Part shown: one piece after another, positions 17,486 to 26,160 of the stretch
Layout of the letters: every line of letters begins with the position of its first letter
How positions within the stretch are numbered: the first letter of the stretch is position 1
Assembly (NCBI GenBank): GCA_024640625.1
Contig: JAHEER010000035.1
Span: 1-35,741 of the forward strand
DNA: 35,741 nucleotides
DNA from: Desulfobulbaceae bacterium
GTDB lineage: Bacteria > Desulfobacterota > Desulfobulbia > Desulfobulbales > Desulfocapsaceae
Direction: 5' to 3'
Position numbers and translations under genes: made by a program
The notes under the pieces: generated by a model
Databases searched by the model: none
What the model was told of the DNA's origin: nothing
The model's input: the letters and a program-made list of their open reading frames with translations, nothing else

Positions 17486-18568
17486 ATGTCTGACTATCGA
17501 ATAGGCATACTGCAGGGGGATGATATCGGCCTCGAGATTGTGCCGGTGGCGGTATCGGTGCTGCAGGCGGCGATCAGTAAATACCCTGATGTCGCCATCG
17601 ACTGGGTGGATCTGCCGGTCGGCATGCCTTCCTATCGGCGGTCAGGCGAAACACTGCCTCAACAGACGCTTGATACGCTCTATACCCTGGACGGCTGGAT
17701 TCTGGGACCAATTGGACACATGGTGTACCCAAAAGATGATCCCAAAGCCGTCAATCCGCATCCCATTATTCGCCGGAATTATGATCTGGTCAGCAATATC
17801 CGGCCGACCAGGTCGTATCCTTCCATTCCGTCGCTTCACCAGGACGTTGATCTCGTTATTGTCCGGGAAAACAACGAGGGATTCCAGCCTGACCGGAACA
17901 TGTTCACGGGCAAGGCCGAGTTTATGCCGACACCTGATATGGCCCTTTCCCTGCGGGTCATTACCCGCCGGAATTCAGGGTTCGTGGCGCGGACAGGATT
18001 CGAGCTCGCCCGCCAGCGGGACAACAAGAAAAAGGTTACCGCAATCCACAAGAACACCGTGTTCAAACTTGGTTGTGGCCTTTTTGTCGAGGCATGCGCT
18101 GAAGTCGCTGGAGAATATCCGGACATAACCTTTGAGACGCGCGTGGTAGACACCTTTGCGATGAACCTGGTCATGCACCCGCAGGACTTCGATGTCATAG
18201 TCAGCACCAACATGTTTGGCGATATACTGACGGACGAAGCCGCCGGCCTGGTCGGCGGACTGGGAATGGCACCGGGGCTCAATGTCGGACCGAAGTACGC
18301 CATGGCCCAGGCCACCCACGGCTCTGCCCCTGATATCGCGGGGCGGCACATCGCCAATCCATATGCAATGATCGTATCTGCCCAGATGCTGCTCTTGTGG
18401 CTCGGCGAGAAGAAACAGGATCAAGCCGCAATAAGAGCGGCGCAGGATATAGAAGCCGGTATCACCGAGGTCCTGTCCCGGATGGAAACCGTGACCCCGG
18501 ACCTGCAGGGAAGCGCTTCAACCGAAGAAATGGGTGAGGCGGTCTGCCGGGCGATCCTGGCTGTCTGA
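17486..18568 (+). CDS. Isocitrate/isopropylmalate-type beta-decarboxylating dehydrogenase
   Basis: A 360-aa member of the family that oxidises and decarboxylates 2-hydroxyacids (isocitrate, homoisocitrate, 3-isopropylmalate, tartrate) with NAD(P). The ATG at 17486 has GAGGAG upstream. Visible hallmarks are GILQGDDIGLEI at the N-terminus, NIRPTR, VRENNEGF (about 126-133), the catalytic lysine region IHKNTVFK, and the metal-binding NMFGDILTDEAAGLVGG segment followed by HGSAPDIAG. The catalytic tyrosine expected after EGx is Gln134, so the active site is atypical. It lies 110 nt after tctA and so probably processes the imported acid or its product. Homoisocitrate- or isocitrate-like specificity is a guess. 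Confidence 0.85.
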   Translation: MSDYRIGILQGDDIGLEIVPVAVSVLQAAISKYPDVAIDWVDLPVGMPSYRRSGETLPQQTLDTLYTLDGWILGPIGHMVYPKDDPKAVNPHPIIRRNYDLVSNIRPTRSYPSIPSLHQDVDLVIVRENNEGFQPDRNMFTGKAEFMPTPDMALSLRVITRRNSGFVARTGFELARQRDNKKKVTAIHKNTVFKLGCGLFVEACAEVAGEYPDITFETRVVDTFAMNLVMHPQDFDVIVSTNMFGDILTDEAAGLVGGLGMAPGLNVGPKYAMAQATHGSAPDIAGRHIANPYAMIVSAQMLLLWLGEKKQDQAAIRAAQDIEAGITEVLSRMETVTPDLQGSASTEEMGEAVCRAILAV

Positions 18569-18652
18569 AGCGGCCTGGCCTTGCTGCCGCACAGGGGAGG
18601 ACTGTCGCAGTGGAGCAATCGGTCAGTAAAGCATCGGTGCAGAATTCAGAAG

Positions 18653-18682
18653 TTGACAATGATGAGCTTTTTGTTGTGCTAA
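18653..18682 (+). promoter_or_regulatory. Weak possible promoter upstream of the quinone oxidoreductase
   Basis: A perfect TTGACA (18653-18658) is followed by 18 nt and TGCTAA (18677-18682), a poor -10. It lies in the 174-nt gap before the oxidoreductase gene. Only the -35 is convincing. Confidence 0.25.
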
Positions 18683-18742
18683 GCTAAGTCCGAGATATAT
18701 TCTCTGGTCTGATTACCTACCATTACACAGGGAGATGTACAG

Positions 18743-19744
18743 ATGAAAGGTATCCTGGTATCCAGGTTGGGAGCGTCCGATGTCCTGGAATACAAAGATC
18801 TTCCCGAGCCGGTCCCAGAAGCCGGCCAGGTACTGATCGAAGTGAGAGGGGCGAGTGTGAATTTCGCTGATATCAAGGCCCGTTCGGGCGGCTATCACCT
18901 GGCTAAAAAGCCACCTTTTATTCCCGGCCTGGACATTGCCGGAGTGGTCCTTGAAGTGGGCAGCGAAGTGAAAAGAATACGTCAGGGCGACCATGTGATC
19001 GCCTTTCCCGCCTCCGGTTCTTACGCGGAAAAGGCGGTTGCCAATCAGGCCCTCACCTTTGTTGTCCCCCGAAGGCTCGATCTAGTCAAAGCGGCAGCGG
19101 CAGCACTTGTTACCGGTACGGTGACCCACATGCTCAAACATATTGCCCGCCTGGAAAAACAGGAAAGCCTTCTTGTCCATACCGCCGCCGGCGGGGTCGG
19201 GACAACCGCGCTGCAGGTAGCCAGGGCTCTTGGGGTGACAGAGGTTTATGGTTCTGTCGGCAGTCCCTGGAAAGAGGAGCACGCGAGAAAGATGGGCGCG
19301 GTCGGCGTGGTTGACTACACTTCGGCTACTTACGGCGAAGATATTAATCGATTGACGGATGGCAGGGGGGTTGACGTCATTCTCAATCCGCTCGGCGGGG
19401 CCACCGTCGAGCGGGACCTCGAGTGTTTGGCTCCCTTCGGGAGGCTGATCACTTTCGGTGAACTGGTTGCTGGCCCCAGCACGATACCTCAAGGCGAGCT
19501 GTACAAGGGCAACCGGTCCATCCACGGCTCGAGTTTCGGGCATTACCGGAAGAACAGGCCGGGTGCTGTGCGGGATACGATGGCTACCGTCATTGATTTA
19601 CTGGTCAATGACAAGATAGAGGTGTTCATCGACACCTGCTTTCCGTTGCAGCAGGCCCCGCAAGCCCAGCAGAAGCTGGAGGACAGGAAAGCACTCGGCA
19701 AGGTCGTCCTCGTTCCCGAGGCGTTCTATCAAGGGAAATTCTGA
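18743..19744 (+). CDS. Zinc-independent NAD(P)H:quinone oxidoreductase (MDR superfamily)
   Basis: A 333-aa medium-chain dehydrogenase/reductase of the quinone oxidoreductase type. The N-terminal GroES-like domain contains GASVNFADIKARSG (37-50) and PGLDIAGVV (61-69). The nucleotide-binding Rossmann loop is HTAAGGVG (146-153), the AAxGGVG pattern of NADPH-dependent quinone or enoyl reductases. The catalytic and structural zinc ligands of alcohol dehydrogenases are absent. A GGGAGATG site precedes the ATG. In this island it could reduce an alpha,beta-unsaturated acid derivative; that is inference. The family call is secure. Confidence 0.88.
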   Translation: MKGILVSRLGASDVLEYKDLPEPVPEAGQVLIEVRGASVNFADIKARSGGYHLAKKPPFIPGLDIAGVVLEVGSEVKRIRQGDHVIAFPASGSYAEKAVANQALTFVVPRRLDLVKAAAAALVTGTVTHMLKHIARLEKQESLLVHTAAGGVGTTALQVARALGVTEVYGSVGSPWKEEHARKMGAVGVVDYTSATYGEDINRLTDGRGVDVILNPLGGATVERDLECLAPFGRLITFGELVAGPSTIPQGELYKGNRSIHGSSFGHYRKNRPGAVRDTMATVIDLLVNDKIEVFIDTCFPLQQAPQAQQKLEDRKALGKVVLVPEAFYQGKF

Positions 19745-19756
19745 GCCGCCAATTTT

Positions 19757-19774
19757 CACGCAGCCGCCTGCGTG
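19757..19774 (+). terminator. Short hairpin after the quinone oxidoreductase
   Basis: CACGCAG and CTGCGTG form a perfect 7-bp stem around the loop CCGC, immediately after the oxidoreductase stop. It is followed by CTGAAAAATAG and lacks a T-tract on the plus strand, so it is at most a weak attenuator or mRNA-stabilising element. Confidence 0.35.
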
Positions 19775-19810
19775 CTGAAAAATAGCACAGAAGGGTACGA
19801 CGGGGTCGGT

Positions 19811-20854
19811 ATGACCAAAATTCCATTAAGACCGGTGCTGATTACCCTGGTCATTGGTTTTTCAGGCGCCACGGCAGCCGCATTGGCCGGGGTACCGGCC
19901 GCGCCCCTGGTCGGGGCCAGCATCGCGGTGTCAATCGCCGCGCTTTCACGGCTGCCGGTTGGTATTCCAAATCTGTTGCGCAATTTTGCCTTTACCATTA
20001 TCGGCTGCTCGCTCGGCAGCGGCATTACCAAGGAGGCCCTGAGCCAGGCGGTACACTGGCCCATCAGTCTTTTTTTCCTCGGTCTTGCGGTGGGCACGAT
20101 AATACTCGCCGGCAGCTGGGTTCTGGCCCGCTTCTATGACCAGACGCCGGAGACCGCGGTACTTGCCACGACACCGGGGGTAATCGCCTACGTACTGGCA
20201 ATTGCAGCCGGCGGAGTCGGTGATGTCCGCACTATTATCGTGATCCAGAACATTCGCCTGGTACTGGTCACCACCCTGTTGCCCTTTATCCTTACCCATC
20301 TGGGTTTTGCCCCCGGCCACATAGAGCCTCAGGCCAGCGGCAGTCTTTTCGGCAGCCTCGTCGTCATCGCCCTTGCCTTTGCCATGGGCATCGTTGCTCA
20401 AAGGTGGCCGATACCGGCCGCATTTCTGCTTGCCGGCGTGCTGGTGAGCGGTATCGGGCACTACCTGGGTATGGTCAGCGGCCGGCCGCCGGCTCCGTTG
20501 ATTTTCTGTGGTTTCACGATAACGGGATCCATGGTTGGGACGCGCTTCTCATCAATCCCAATGGCTGACTTACGACGTCTGCTGGCGGCATCGCTAATCT
20601 GCGCCCTGATTACCGGACTGCTTGCCGTCGGCTTCGCCTACCCGGTTTCTGTAATGCTGGACATCCCGTTCGGTCAGGTATTTGTCGCCTTTGCCCCGGG
20701 AGGAGTCGAAGCGATGGCGGCCATAGCCCTTGCCCTGGGGTATGACCCGGCCTATGTGGCAACCCATCACCTGTTCAGGCTTCTACTGCTCTTTCTGATC
20801 GTACCGTTCTGTATCAGAATAGTCGCCAGGACGGTGCGTGAGCATGAGAGCTGA
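19811..20854 (+). CDS. AbrB-family (ammonia-monooxygenase-related) membrane protein
   Basis: A 347-aa polytopic inner-membrane protein starting at the ATG at 19811; a GTG at 19772 would add residues that include part of an upstream hairpin and lacks a ribosome-binding site. About ten hydrophobic segments are visible. The two-fold AbrB duplication is indicated by similar glycine/proline-rich motifs in each half (AGVPAAPLVGASIAVSIAAL near residue 25, and RWPIPAAFLLAGVLVSG in the second half). FAPGGVEAMAAIALALGYDPAYVATHHLFR near the C-terminus is very characteristic. Members often accompany TTT systems and organic-acid genes; transport activity is suspected but not established. Here it lies between the transporter and tricarballylate genes. 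Confidence 0.85.
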   Translation: MTKIPLRPVLITLVIGFSGATAAALAGVPAAPLVGASIAVSIAALSRLPVGIPNLLRNFAFTIIGCSLGSGITKEALSQAVHWPISLFFLGLAVGTIILAGSWVLARFYDQTPETAVLATTPGVIAYVLAIAAGGVGDVRTIIVIQNIRLVLVTTLLPFILTHLGFAPGHIEPQASGSLFGSLVVIALAFAMGIVAQRWPIPAAFLLAGVLVSGIGHYLGMVSGRPPAPLIFCGFTITGSMVGTRFSSIPMADLRRLLAASLICALITGLLAVGFAYPVSVMLDIPFGQVFVAFAPGGVEAMAAIALALGYDPAYVATHHLFRLLLLFLIVPFCIRIVARTVREHES

Positions 20855-20921
20855 GACGGTTATTTGTCAGTTTAAACTATTGATTTATTGGGCAAACATG
20901 GAATCGGCCTGCAGCACCGGC

Positions 20922-20952
20922 TTGAAATTGATCGTCTTAAGAAGGTTATAAT
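20922..20952 (+). promoter_or_regulatory. Possible internal promoter before the second PrpD gene
   Basis: A consensus -10 TATAAT (20947-20952) is preceded by TTGAAA (20922-20927) with a 19-nt spacer, slightly longer than ideal. A start about 7-8 nt downstream would fall at the ATG of a 22-codon leader frame. It would drive the mmgE2-tcuA-tcuB section independently. Confidence 0.42.
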
Positions 20953-20959
20953 CGCAGGT

Positions 20960-21028
20960 ATGGATACTGAAGGCAGCAGCCGATTTGAAGAAATAGCCAG
21001 CCGGCAAGAGAAAAATCGTGAATTATGA
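20960..21028 (+). CDS. Putative 22-codon leader ORF overlapping the second PrpD gene
   Basis: ATG at 20960 opens a 22-codon frame rich in charged residues (MDTEGSSRFEEIASRQEKN, then REL) and ends at TGA 21026-21028. This overlaps the ATG of the PrpD gene in an ATGA arrangement. A consensus -10 sits 8 nt upstream, so the message could be leaderless. It may couple translation into the next gene, which has no good ribosome-binding site of its own. It may also be chance. Confidence 0.3.
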   Translation: MDTEGSSRFEEIASRQEKNREL

Positions 21029-22419
21029 GCAGAATGTGTCCCCTGCACGAAACGCTTCGCAATAGGCTTGCCGTATTTGTCCATGAGACGGAATTTTCCA
21101 GCCTGCCTGAACAGGTGGTCAACCAGGCGAAGTTCTGTCTGCTCGATCTTGTCGGCGTGGCAATCGCCGGCAGCCTGCAGCCGACTTCCCTGCTGGCAAG
21201 AGAGGTCTTTGGGACACACGCCCCGCCGCCAGAGGCCACGCTCTGGACAACTGAGCAGAAGGTATCGGCGGCAACGGCAGCGTTTCTTAACGCGGTGCAA
21301 GGCCATGCCATTGATATGGATGATGGGCACCGATATGCAAACGGCCATCCGGGTGTAGTCACCATCCCGGCGGCATTGGCTCTGGCGGAATACCTGGGCA
21401 CCGGAGGAAGAGAACTGGTTGCGGCAATCGTCATCGGCTACGAGGTGTTCATTCGCCTGGGAAGGGCGGCCAATCCCGATCTTCTGCAGCGGGGATTTCA
21501 TACCACCGCAACTATCGGTACTTTTGCGGCGACGGCCGCTGCCGCAAAACTTCTGCAACTGACGGTCCCACAGATAGAGAATGCCTTCTCTCTGGCTGGG
21601 CTGCAAAGCGCCGGGTTGCTGGAAGCCTTGAGCAGCGGAGAAATGGGAAAATCATTTCAGGTGGGACGGGCGGTTCAGGGAGGTGTTCAGGCCGCCATGC
21701 TGGCGCAGAAGGGAGCGGACGGGCCGGCGAAAATCTTTGAAGGCGACAAAGGTTTCTTCAAAGCATTTTCCGGGAAGCAGTGCGATACGGAAACAATCTG
21801 CGGGGACCTGGGTGACGATTTTCTGATCACAACCGTGTATTTCAAGAGACATGCCGCGTGCCGCCACGTTCACTCGGCCCTGGATAGTATTGCCGAGATC
21901 CTTTTGGAGCATGATTTAGATCGAGCAGCGATCGAGTCGATTGAGGTTGAAACCTATTCAGTAGCCAAAAACCTGACGGGCCACCTGGCCACCCATGGCA
22001 GTGAGCTTGCCGCCAAATTCAGCATGCCGATTGCGATAGGTCTGTTGCTGATTTTTGACCGCACCGATGCGCTGGCTTTCACCAGGGAAAACATTTCAGA
22101 CCCTCGGGTCCATGCCCTTGCTAAAAAAGTCTCCATTACTGCCAGTGCTGCACGGGATGCTGTATATCCGGGGGAGAGAGGGGCAGAGGTAAGGATCCGA
22201 ACACAGGACAATACCTACGAAAAAGAGGTTACATTCCCGAAAGGTGAACCGGAGTGTCCGCTCAGCTTTGCAGAACTTCGGGAGAAATATGAAACCAATG
22301 CCGGTTTGGTCTATTCAGTTGAGTCCCGGAAAAAACTTCAAGCCGTCATAATGCATGTGGAAAATATTCAGGCATCTGAAATAACGGAGATTCTGAGGGG
22401 GCGGGAACCTGAAGGTTAG
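21025..22419 (+). CDS. MmgE/PrpD family protein 2
   Basis: A 464-aa MmgE/PrpD paralogue of the protein at 12837-14249. Family blocks are QGHAIDMDDGHRYANGHPG (about residues 92-110), GFHTTATIGTFAATAAAAKLL, GEMGKSFQVGRAVQGG, and the C-terminal-domain segment YFKRHAACRHVHSALD. It probably acts as a dehydratase, decarboxylase or isomerase on a tricarboxylate; its place directly before TcuA suggests it handles the TcuAB product or a related aconitate-like acid. The ATG overlaps a small upstream frame (ATGA). The exact activity cannot be read from sequence. Confidence 0.88.
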   Translation: MSRMCPLHETLRNRLAVFVHETEFSSLPEQVVNQAKFCLLDLVGVAIAGSLQPTSLLAREVFGTHAPPPEATLWTTEQKVSAATAAFLNAVQGHAIDMDDGHRYANGHPGVVTIPAALALAEYLGTGGRELVAAIVIGYEVFIRLGRAANPDLLQRGFHTTATIGTFAATAAAAKLLQLTVPQIENAFSLAGLQSAGLLEALSSGEMGKSFQVGRAVQGGVQAAMLAQKGADGPAKIFEGDKGFFKAFSGKQCDTETICGDLGDDFLITTVYFKRHAACRHVHSALDSIAEILLEHDLDRAAIESIEVETYSVAKNLTGHLATHGSELAAKFSMPIAIGLLLIFDRTDALAFTRENISDPRVHALAKKVSITASAARDAVYPGERGAEVRIRTQDNTYEKEVTFPKGEPECPLSFAELREKYETNAGLVYSVESRKKLQAVIMHVENIQASEITEILRGREPEG

Positions 22420-22498
22420 GCCGCACCATGATGCAGGAAAGAGCAGCTTATGAGTAAAGATATAGGCGTATGGAATAGAAGATGAGGAATATTGAAAA

Positions 22499-23917
22499 AT
22501 GACCTGGGAACAAACGGAAAATTATGACGTGTTGGTGATTGGCGGTGGCTGCGCCGCACTGAGTGCTGCTATCACAGCTCGTGAAAAAGGTGCACGGGTG
22601 CTGGTGCTCGAAGTCGCTCCGAAATGTTCACGGGCCGGAAACAGCCGGCATACGAGAAACATGCGCCTTGCCCATGAAACGACTTTCCCTCCGTACACCG
22701 GTGCTTATCCGGAAGAGGAGATGTGGGAGAATTACCTGAAGGCAACCGGCGGGGTCGGCGACCTGGATTTAGCCAGAAAGGTGGTCAGCGGCTCGAGCAC
22801 CGTCCTTGAATGGATGATGGATCATGGTGTCCGTTTCCAGCCGGCCATTGCAGGAACACTCCATCTGGGCCGCACCAACGCGTGGTTTCTGGGCGGCGGA
22901 AAGGCGATGATGAATTCATTATATCGTTCTGCCGAAGACCTTGGGGTGGATATACGCTATGAAGCAGAAGTGGTGGATTTGGATATCCGCGAGCGAAGGT
23001 TTCACCAGGCAACCGTTTTGCAGGGTGGAACCGAGCGTATAGGTGTAGCCGCAACTGCAGTTATCGCTGCGGCGGGAGGTTTCCAGTCAAACCTTACATG
23101 GATGAAGGAGGTGTGGGGACCCCCGGCCGATAATTTTCTCATCAGGGGCGCTCCCCATGACACCGGTACCGTGCTGAAAATCCTTTTGGACAAGGGGGTG
23201 GAAGCCGTTGGAGATCCGACCCAGGCTCACATGGTGCCGATCGATGCACGCTCGCCCAAAGTCGACGGCGGCATAGTCACCCGGCTTGACTGCGTCACTC
23301 TAGGCATCGTCGTGAATAAAAGTGGTAAGCGATTTTATGACGAGGGTGAAGATTTCTGGCCCATGCGATATGCGATATGGGGGCGCTTAGTCGCTCAGCA
23401 GGACGATCAGATAGCCTATGCCTTCATCGATTCCAAGACCATCGACAAGTTCATGCCTTCCGTCTTCCCTGCCCTGTCGGGTCAAACGATCGCCGAGGTG
23501 GCGGAACAGTTCAACCTGCCCGTTGATGTCGTCACCGCCACAGTCGACGATTACAACACAGCAGTCCAGCCTGGGGAATTTGACCACACCGTGCTGGACG
23601 GCTGCAAAACCAAGGACCTGGACCCCCCTAAAAGTCACTGGGCCCAGCGAATTGACGAACCGCCTTTTTACGGCTATCCGTTGCGGCCCGGCGTAACCTT
23701 CACCTATTTCGGCGTCAAGGTCAATCAGCACGCAGCTGTGATAATGGAGGGAGCAGAGCCGGCAACGAATATATTTGCCGCCGGAGAAATAATGTCGGGC
23801 AACATCCTGCCCAAAGGCTACATCGGCGGGATCGGTCTGGTCATAGGCAATGTCTTCGGGAGAACGGCCGGTGAACAGGCTGCGGCTTATGTCAAAACGA
23901 TACAACAGGCAGCGTAA
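22499..23917 (+). CDS. tcuA: FAD-dependent tricarballylate dehydrogenase TcuA-like
   Basis: A 472-aa flavoprotein of the fumarate reductase/succinate dehydrogenase superfamily, closest in my reading to TcuA, which oxidises tricarballylate to cis-aconitate. The FAD dinucleotide motif is VLVIGGGCAALSAA (11-24). Further family features are AGNSRHTRNMRLAHE (about 46-60), LHLGRTNAWFLGGGKAM, and the C-terminal PKGYIGGIGLVIGNVFGRTAGEQAA block. TcuB follows 14 nt downstream, which is the known tcuAB arrangement and strongly supports the assignment. A TcuC-type permease is absent; TTT systems may replace it. A GAGGAAT site precedes the ATG. Related saturated tricarboxylates are possible substrates. 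Confidence 0.9.
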   Translation: MTWEQTENYDVLVIGGGCAALSAAITAREKGARVLVLEVAPKCSRAGNSRHTRNMRLAHETTFPPYTGAYPEEEMWENYLKATGGVGDLDLARKVVSGSSTVLEWMMDHGVRFQPAIAGTLHLGRTNAWFLGGGKAMMNSLYRSAEDLGVDIRYEAEVVDLDIRERRFHQATVLQGGTERIGVAATAVIAAAGGFQSNLTWMKEVWGPPADNFLIRGAPHDTGTVLKILLDKGVEAVGDPTQAHMVPIDARSPKVDGGIVTRLDCVTLGIVVNKSGKRFYDEGEDFWPMRYAIWGRLVAQQDDQIAYAFIDSKTIDKFMPSVFPALSGQTIAEVAEQFNLPVDVVTATVDDYNTAVQPGEFDHTVLDGCKTKDLDPPKSHWAQRIDEPPFYGYPLRPGVTFTYFGVKVNQHAAVIMEGAEPATNIFAAGEIMSGNILPKGYIGGIGLVIGNVFGRTAGEQAAAYVKTIQQAA

Positions 23918-23931
23918 GAGGAACCACCACA

Positions 23932-25041
23932 ATGGATAACAAGGAATTGATTGCGCAGGGCCAGCAGATGATGAGGATATGCAATTCCTGCCGTTACTGC
24001 GAGGGCCTCTGTGCGGTATGGAGATCGATGGAATACCGGCGCGAGTTTGCTGAGGGAGATCTGAATTATCTCGCCAACTTATGCCATGATTGCAGTGAGT
24101 GTTATTTTGCCTGCCAGTATGCTCCACCCCACGAATGGGAAATAAATCCACCACTGACCTTCGCCAGATTCCGCACCTACTCCTATGAAAAATACGCCTG
24201 GCCCAAGCCCATTGCCTCGGCGTTCAGGGCGAACGGACTGGTAGTGTCACTGGTCACTGCTCTGGCGCTTATCGGTGTCGTTTTCGGTATTGTCCAAGTC
24301 CGGGGACAGGGCGTGATGTGGAAGGCGGTTGAGGGGGGTAATTTCTACGAGATTGTCTCCCACAATGCCCTGGTCGCTCTGTTTGGGGTGGTGGGCGTTT
24401 TGAGCGTGGCTGTACTAGCCGTCGGAGTGGGCCGGTTTATAAAGGACATCAATGAAAAGCTCAGCGAGTTGTTAAGTCCTGCAACCCTGAAGATGACCCT
24501 CAAAGAGACACTGGCTCTTGAGTACCTTGATGGTGGCGGCTGGGGATGTTCTTATCCGGACGAGAAGAGTTCTCCAGTACGACGCTGGCTGCACCATTTT
24601 ACTTTTTACGGGTTTCTGCTCTGCCTGGCCGCAACGACTGTAGGGTTTATCTATGACTTTGTGTTTGGCTGGCAGGCTCCTTATGAATACCTGAGTCTCC
24701 CAGTCGTGCTGGGTACTTTGGGCGGCATCGGCCTACTGGTCGGCCCCGGCGGCCTGCTGTTTTTCAAATACCGCCGGAACCGGGAAATCACCGATGAGAA
24801 CCACAGCGGGATGGACAGTTCCTTTCTCGTGCTTCTGCTGCTGGCCAGTGTGTCGGGACTTCTGCTGCTTTTACTCAGAGAGACCAGCGCCCTGGGTATT
24901 TTGTTTGCCATCCATCTCGGCCTGGTGATGTCTCTGTTTCTTACAGCCCCCTATTCGAAGTTCGTTCATGGGGTCTACCGATTTCTGGCGATTGCCAAGT
25001 ATGCGCTCGAACGAAAGCGCACGCAAGCCACAGGAGGATGA
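23932..25041 (+). CDS. tcuB: TcuB-like iron-sulfur/membrane electron-transfer protein
   Basis: A 369-aa protein that re-oxidises TcuA and passes electrons to the membrane quinone pool. The N-terminus has two [4Fe-4S] motifs: Cys17/20/23 with Cys27, and Cys51/54/57 with Cys61 (the latter ending ACQYAP). The remainder has about six membrane segments, for example VVSLVTALALIGVVFGIV, NALVALFGVVGVLSVAVLAVG and SFLVLLLLASVSGLLLLLL. Histidines such as HHFTFYGF and HLGLVMSLF could ligate heme b. It directly follows tcuA with a GAGGAA site. Tricarballylate oxidation would thus feed the respiratory chain. Confidence 0.92.
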   Translation: MDNKELIAQGQQMMRICNSCRYCEGLCAVWRSMEYRREFAEGDLNYLANLCHDCSECYFACQYAPPHEWEINPPLTFARFRTYSYEKYAWPKPIASAFRANGLVVSLVTALALIGVVFGIVQVRGQGVMWKAVEGGNFYEIVSHNALVALFGVVGVLSVAVLAVGVGRFIKDINEKLSELLSPATLKMTLKETLALEYLDGGGWGCSYPDEKSSPVRRWLHHFTFYGFLLCLAATTVGFIYDFVFGWQAPYEYLSLPVVLGTLGGIGLLVGPGGLLFFKYRRNREITDENHSGMDSSFLVLLLLASVSGLLLLLLRETSALGILFAIHLGLVMSLFLTAPYSKFVHGVYRFLAIAKYALERKRTQATGG

Positions 25042-25165
25042 AACATCCTGGACAGAGGGAGTGGAAGAGGAGGGTGGAATGGGGACTCTGAGATACCAAG
25101 CCGGCGGAGAACAGCAAGGCTGATCTGACTGGGCAGCTGCAGATCAATATACAGGAGACAAGGGC

Positions 25166-26056
25166 ATGAAAATTGGTTTTATCGGCTTTGGAGAGGCCGC
25201 CTACAACATTACTTCCGGCTGGCAGGAAGAGAGGCCGGTCTCGGTTCTGGCCTATGACAAGTATTGGGATGCAGACCCCCGTGGCGAACTCATTCGCATG
25301 CGGGCTGAAGAGACAGGCACGATCCTTCTGCCGAGCCTCCAAGCACTGGTCGAGTCCTGCGACCTGATCATCTCTGCAGTCAGTGCCGATAAAGCCGTCG
25401 AACTGGCCCGGGGGGCCAAGCCATTCCTGCAACCTGACAAGCTGTATGTCGATGTGAATGCGGCTTCTCCAATGACCAAGGAAGAGATCAATGCCGAGAT
25501 TTCCGGCACTGCCCTGTTTGTTGACTGCGCAGTCATGGGGCCGCTGCCGCCATTCAAGCACAAGGTACCGATGCTGGTCTGCGGAGATGGTGCCGCCTTG
25601 TTCCGTCAGGCCATGATGCCGTACAACATGAACATCAGTGTGATGGATGCAGCAGCAGGCGGCGCCTCGGCCTCAAAAATGTTCCGCAGTATTTTTGTGA
25701 AGGGCTTTGTGATGCTGATGATCGAAGCGCTCATGGCGGCTCGCCAATACGGGATTGAAGATGACATCCTGGCCTCGATTGACAAGACGATTGGAACCGG
25801 GTCGTTTCTGGAGAACGTAAACGGGCTCGTAACTCGTGGAGTTATCCATTCCGAGCGGCGCGAGCATGAAATGGAAGAAGTGATAGCCACGCTCGATGCG
25901 CTGCAGCTTGACGCTACCATGTCCCGGGCCACTAAGGAAAAACTTAATTGGACCACGGGCCTGGGCCTGAAGGAGTATTTCAAGGGGGTTCCCCCGCAGG
26001 ATTTTCACGAGATTTTCAAACCCCTTGAAAAGGGTGCCCCGGCATCCGGTGCATGA
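25166..26056 (+). CDS. NAD(P)-dependent 6PGDH-like dehydrogenase with DUF1932 C-terminus
   Basis: A 296-aa dehydrogenase. The N-terminal Rossmann motif is GFIGFGEAA (4-12), typical of the 6-phosphogluconate/beta-hydroxyacid dehydrogenase group. VDVNAASPMTKEE gives the second part of the nucleotide domain. The C-terminal half (about 180-280) is an all-helical DUF1932 domain containing ASKMFRSIFVKGFVMLMIE, whose Lys is the likely catalytic one. DUF1932 proteins oxidise hydroxyacids, but this one has no named substrate. It begins a block with GalB, GalC and GalD homologues and so may oxidise a hydroxylated C6/C7 tricarboxylate to the keto acid that enters them. The ATG has a GGAG site. Confidence 0.85.
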   Translation: MKIGFIGFGEAAYNITSGWQEERPVSVLAYDKYWDADPRGELIRMRAEETGTILLPSLQALVESCDLIISAVSADKAVELARGAKPFLQPDKLYVDVNAASPMTKEEINAEISGTALFVDCAVMGPLPPFKHKVPMLVCGDGAALFRQAMMPYNMNISVMDAAAGGASASKMFRSIFVKGFVMLMIEALMAARQYGIEDDILASIDKTIGTGSFLENVNGLVTRGVIHSERREHEMEEVIATLDALQLDATMSRATKEKLNWTTGLGLKEYFKGVPPQDFHEIFKPLEKGAPASGA

Positions 26057-26160
26057 GAATTGCCGTTCGAACTCGCACGGGTCATGCACCCAGCCAAACC
26101 TTAGGTGTATGATCAGAGGAATAATGCTACATTAAATGTGCCCGAGTACAGGAGTTGACC

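Noticed and set aside
20872..21606. 244-aa minus-strand ORF
   Set aside because: It lies over the start of the second MmgE/PrpD gene, whose protein is clearly homologous; the opposite frame has an unnatural Arg/Cys-rich composition.
23387..24154. 255-aa minus-strand ORF
   Set aside because: It covers the tcuA-tcuB junction on the opposite strand and shows no recognisable domain, while both tcu genes are well supported.
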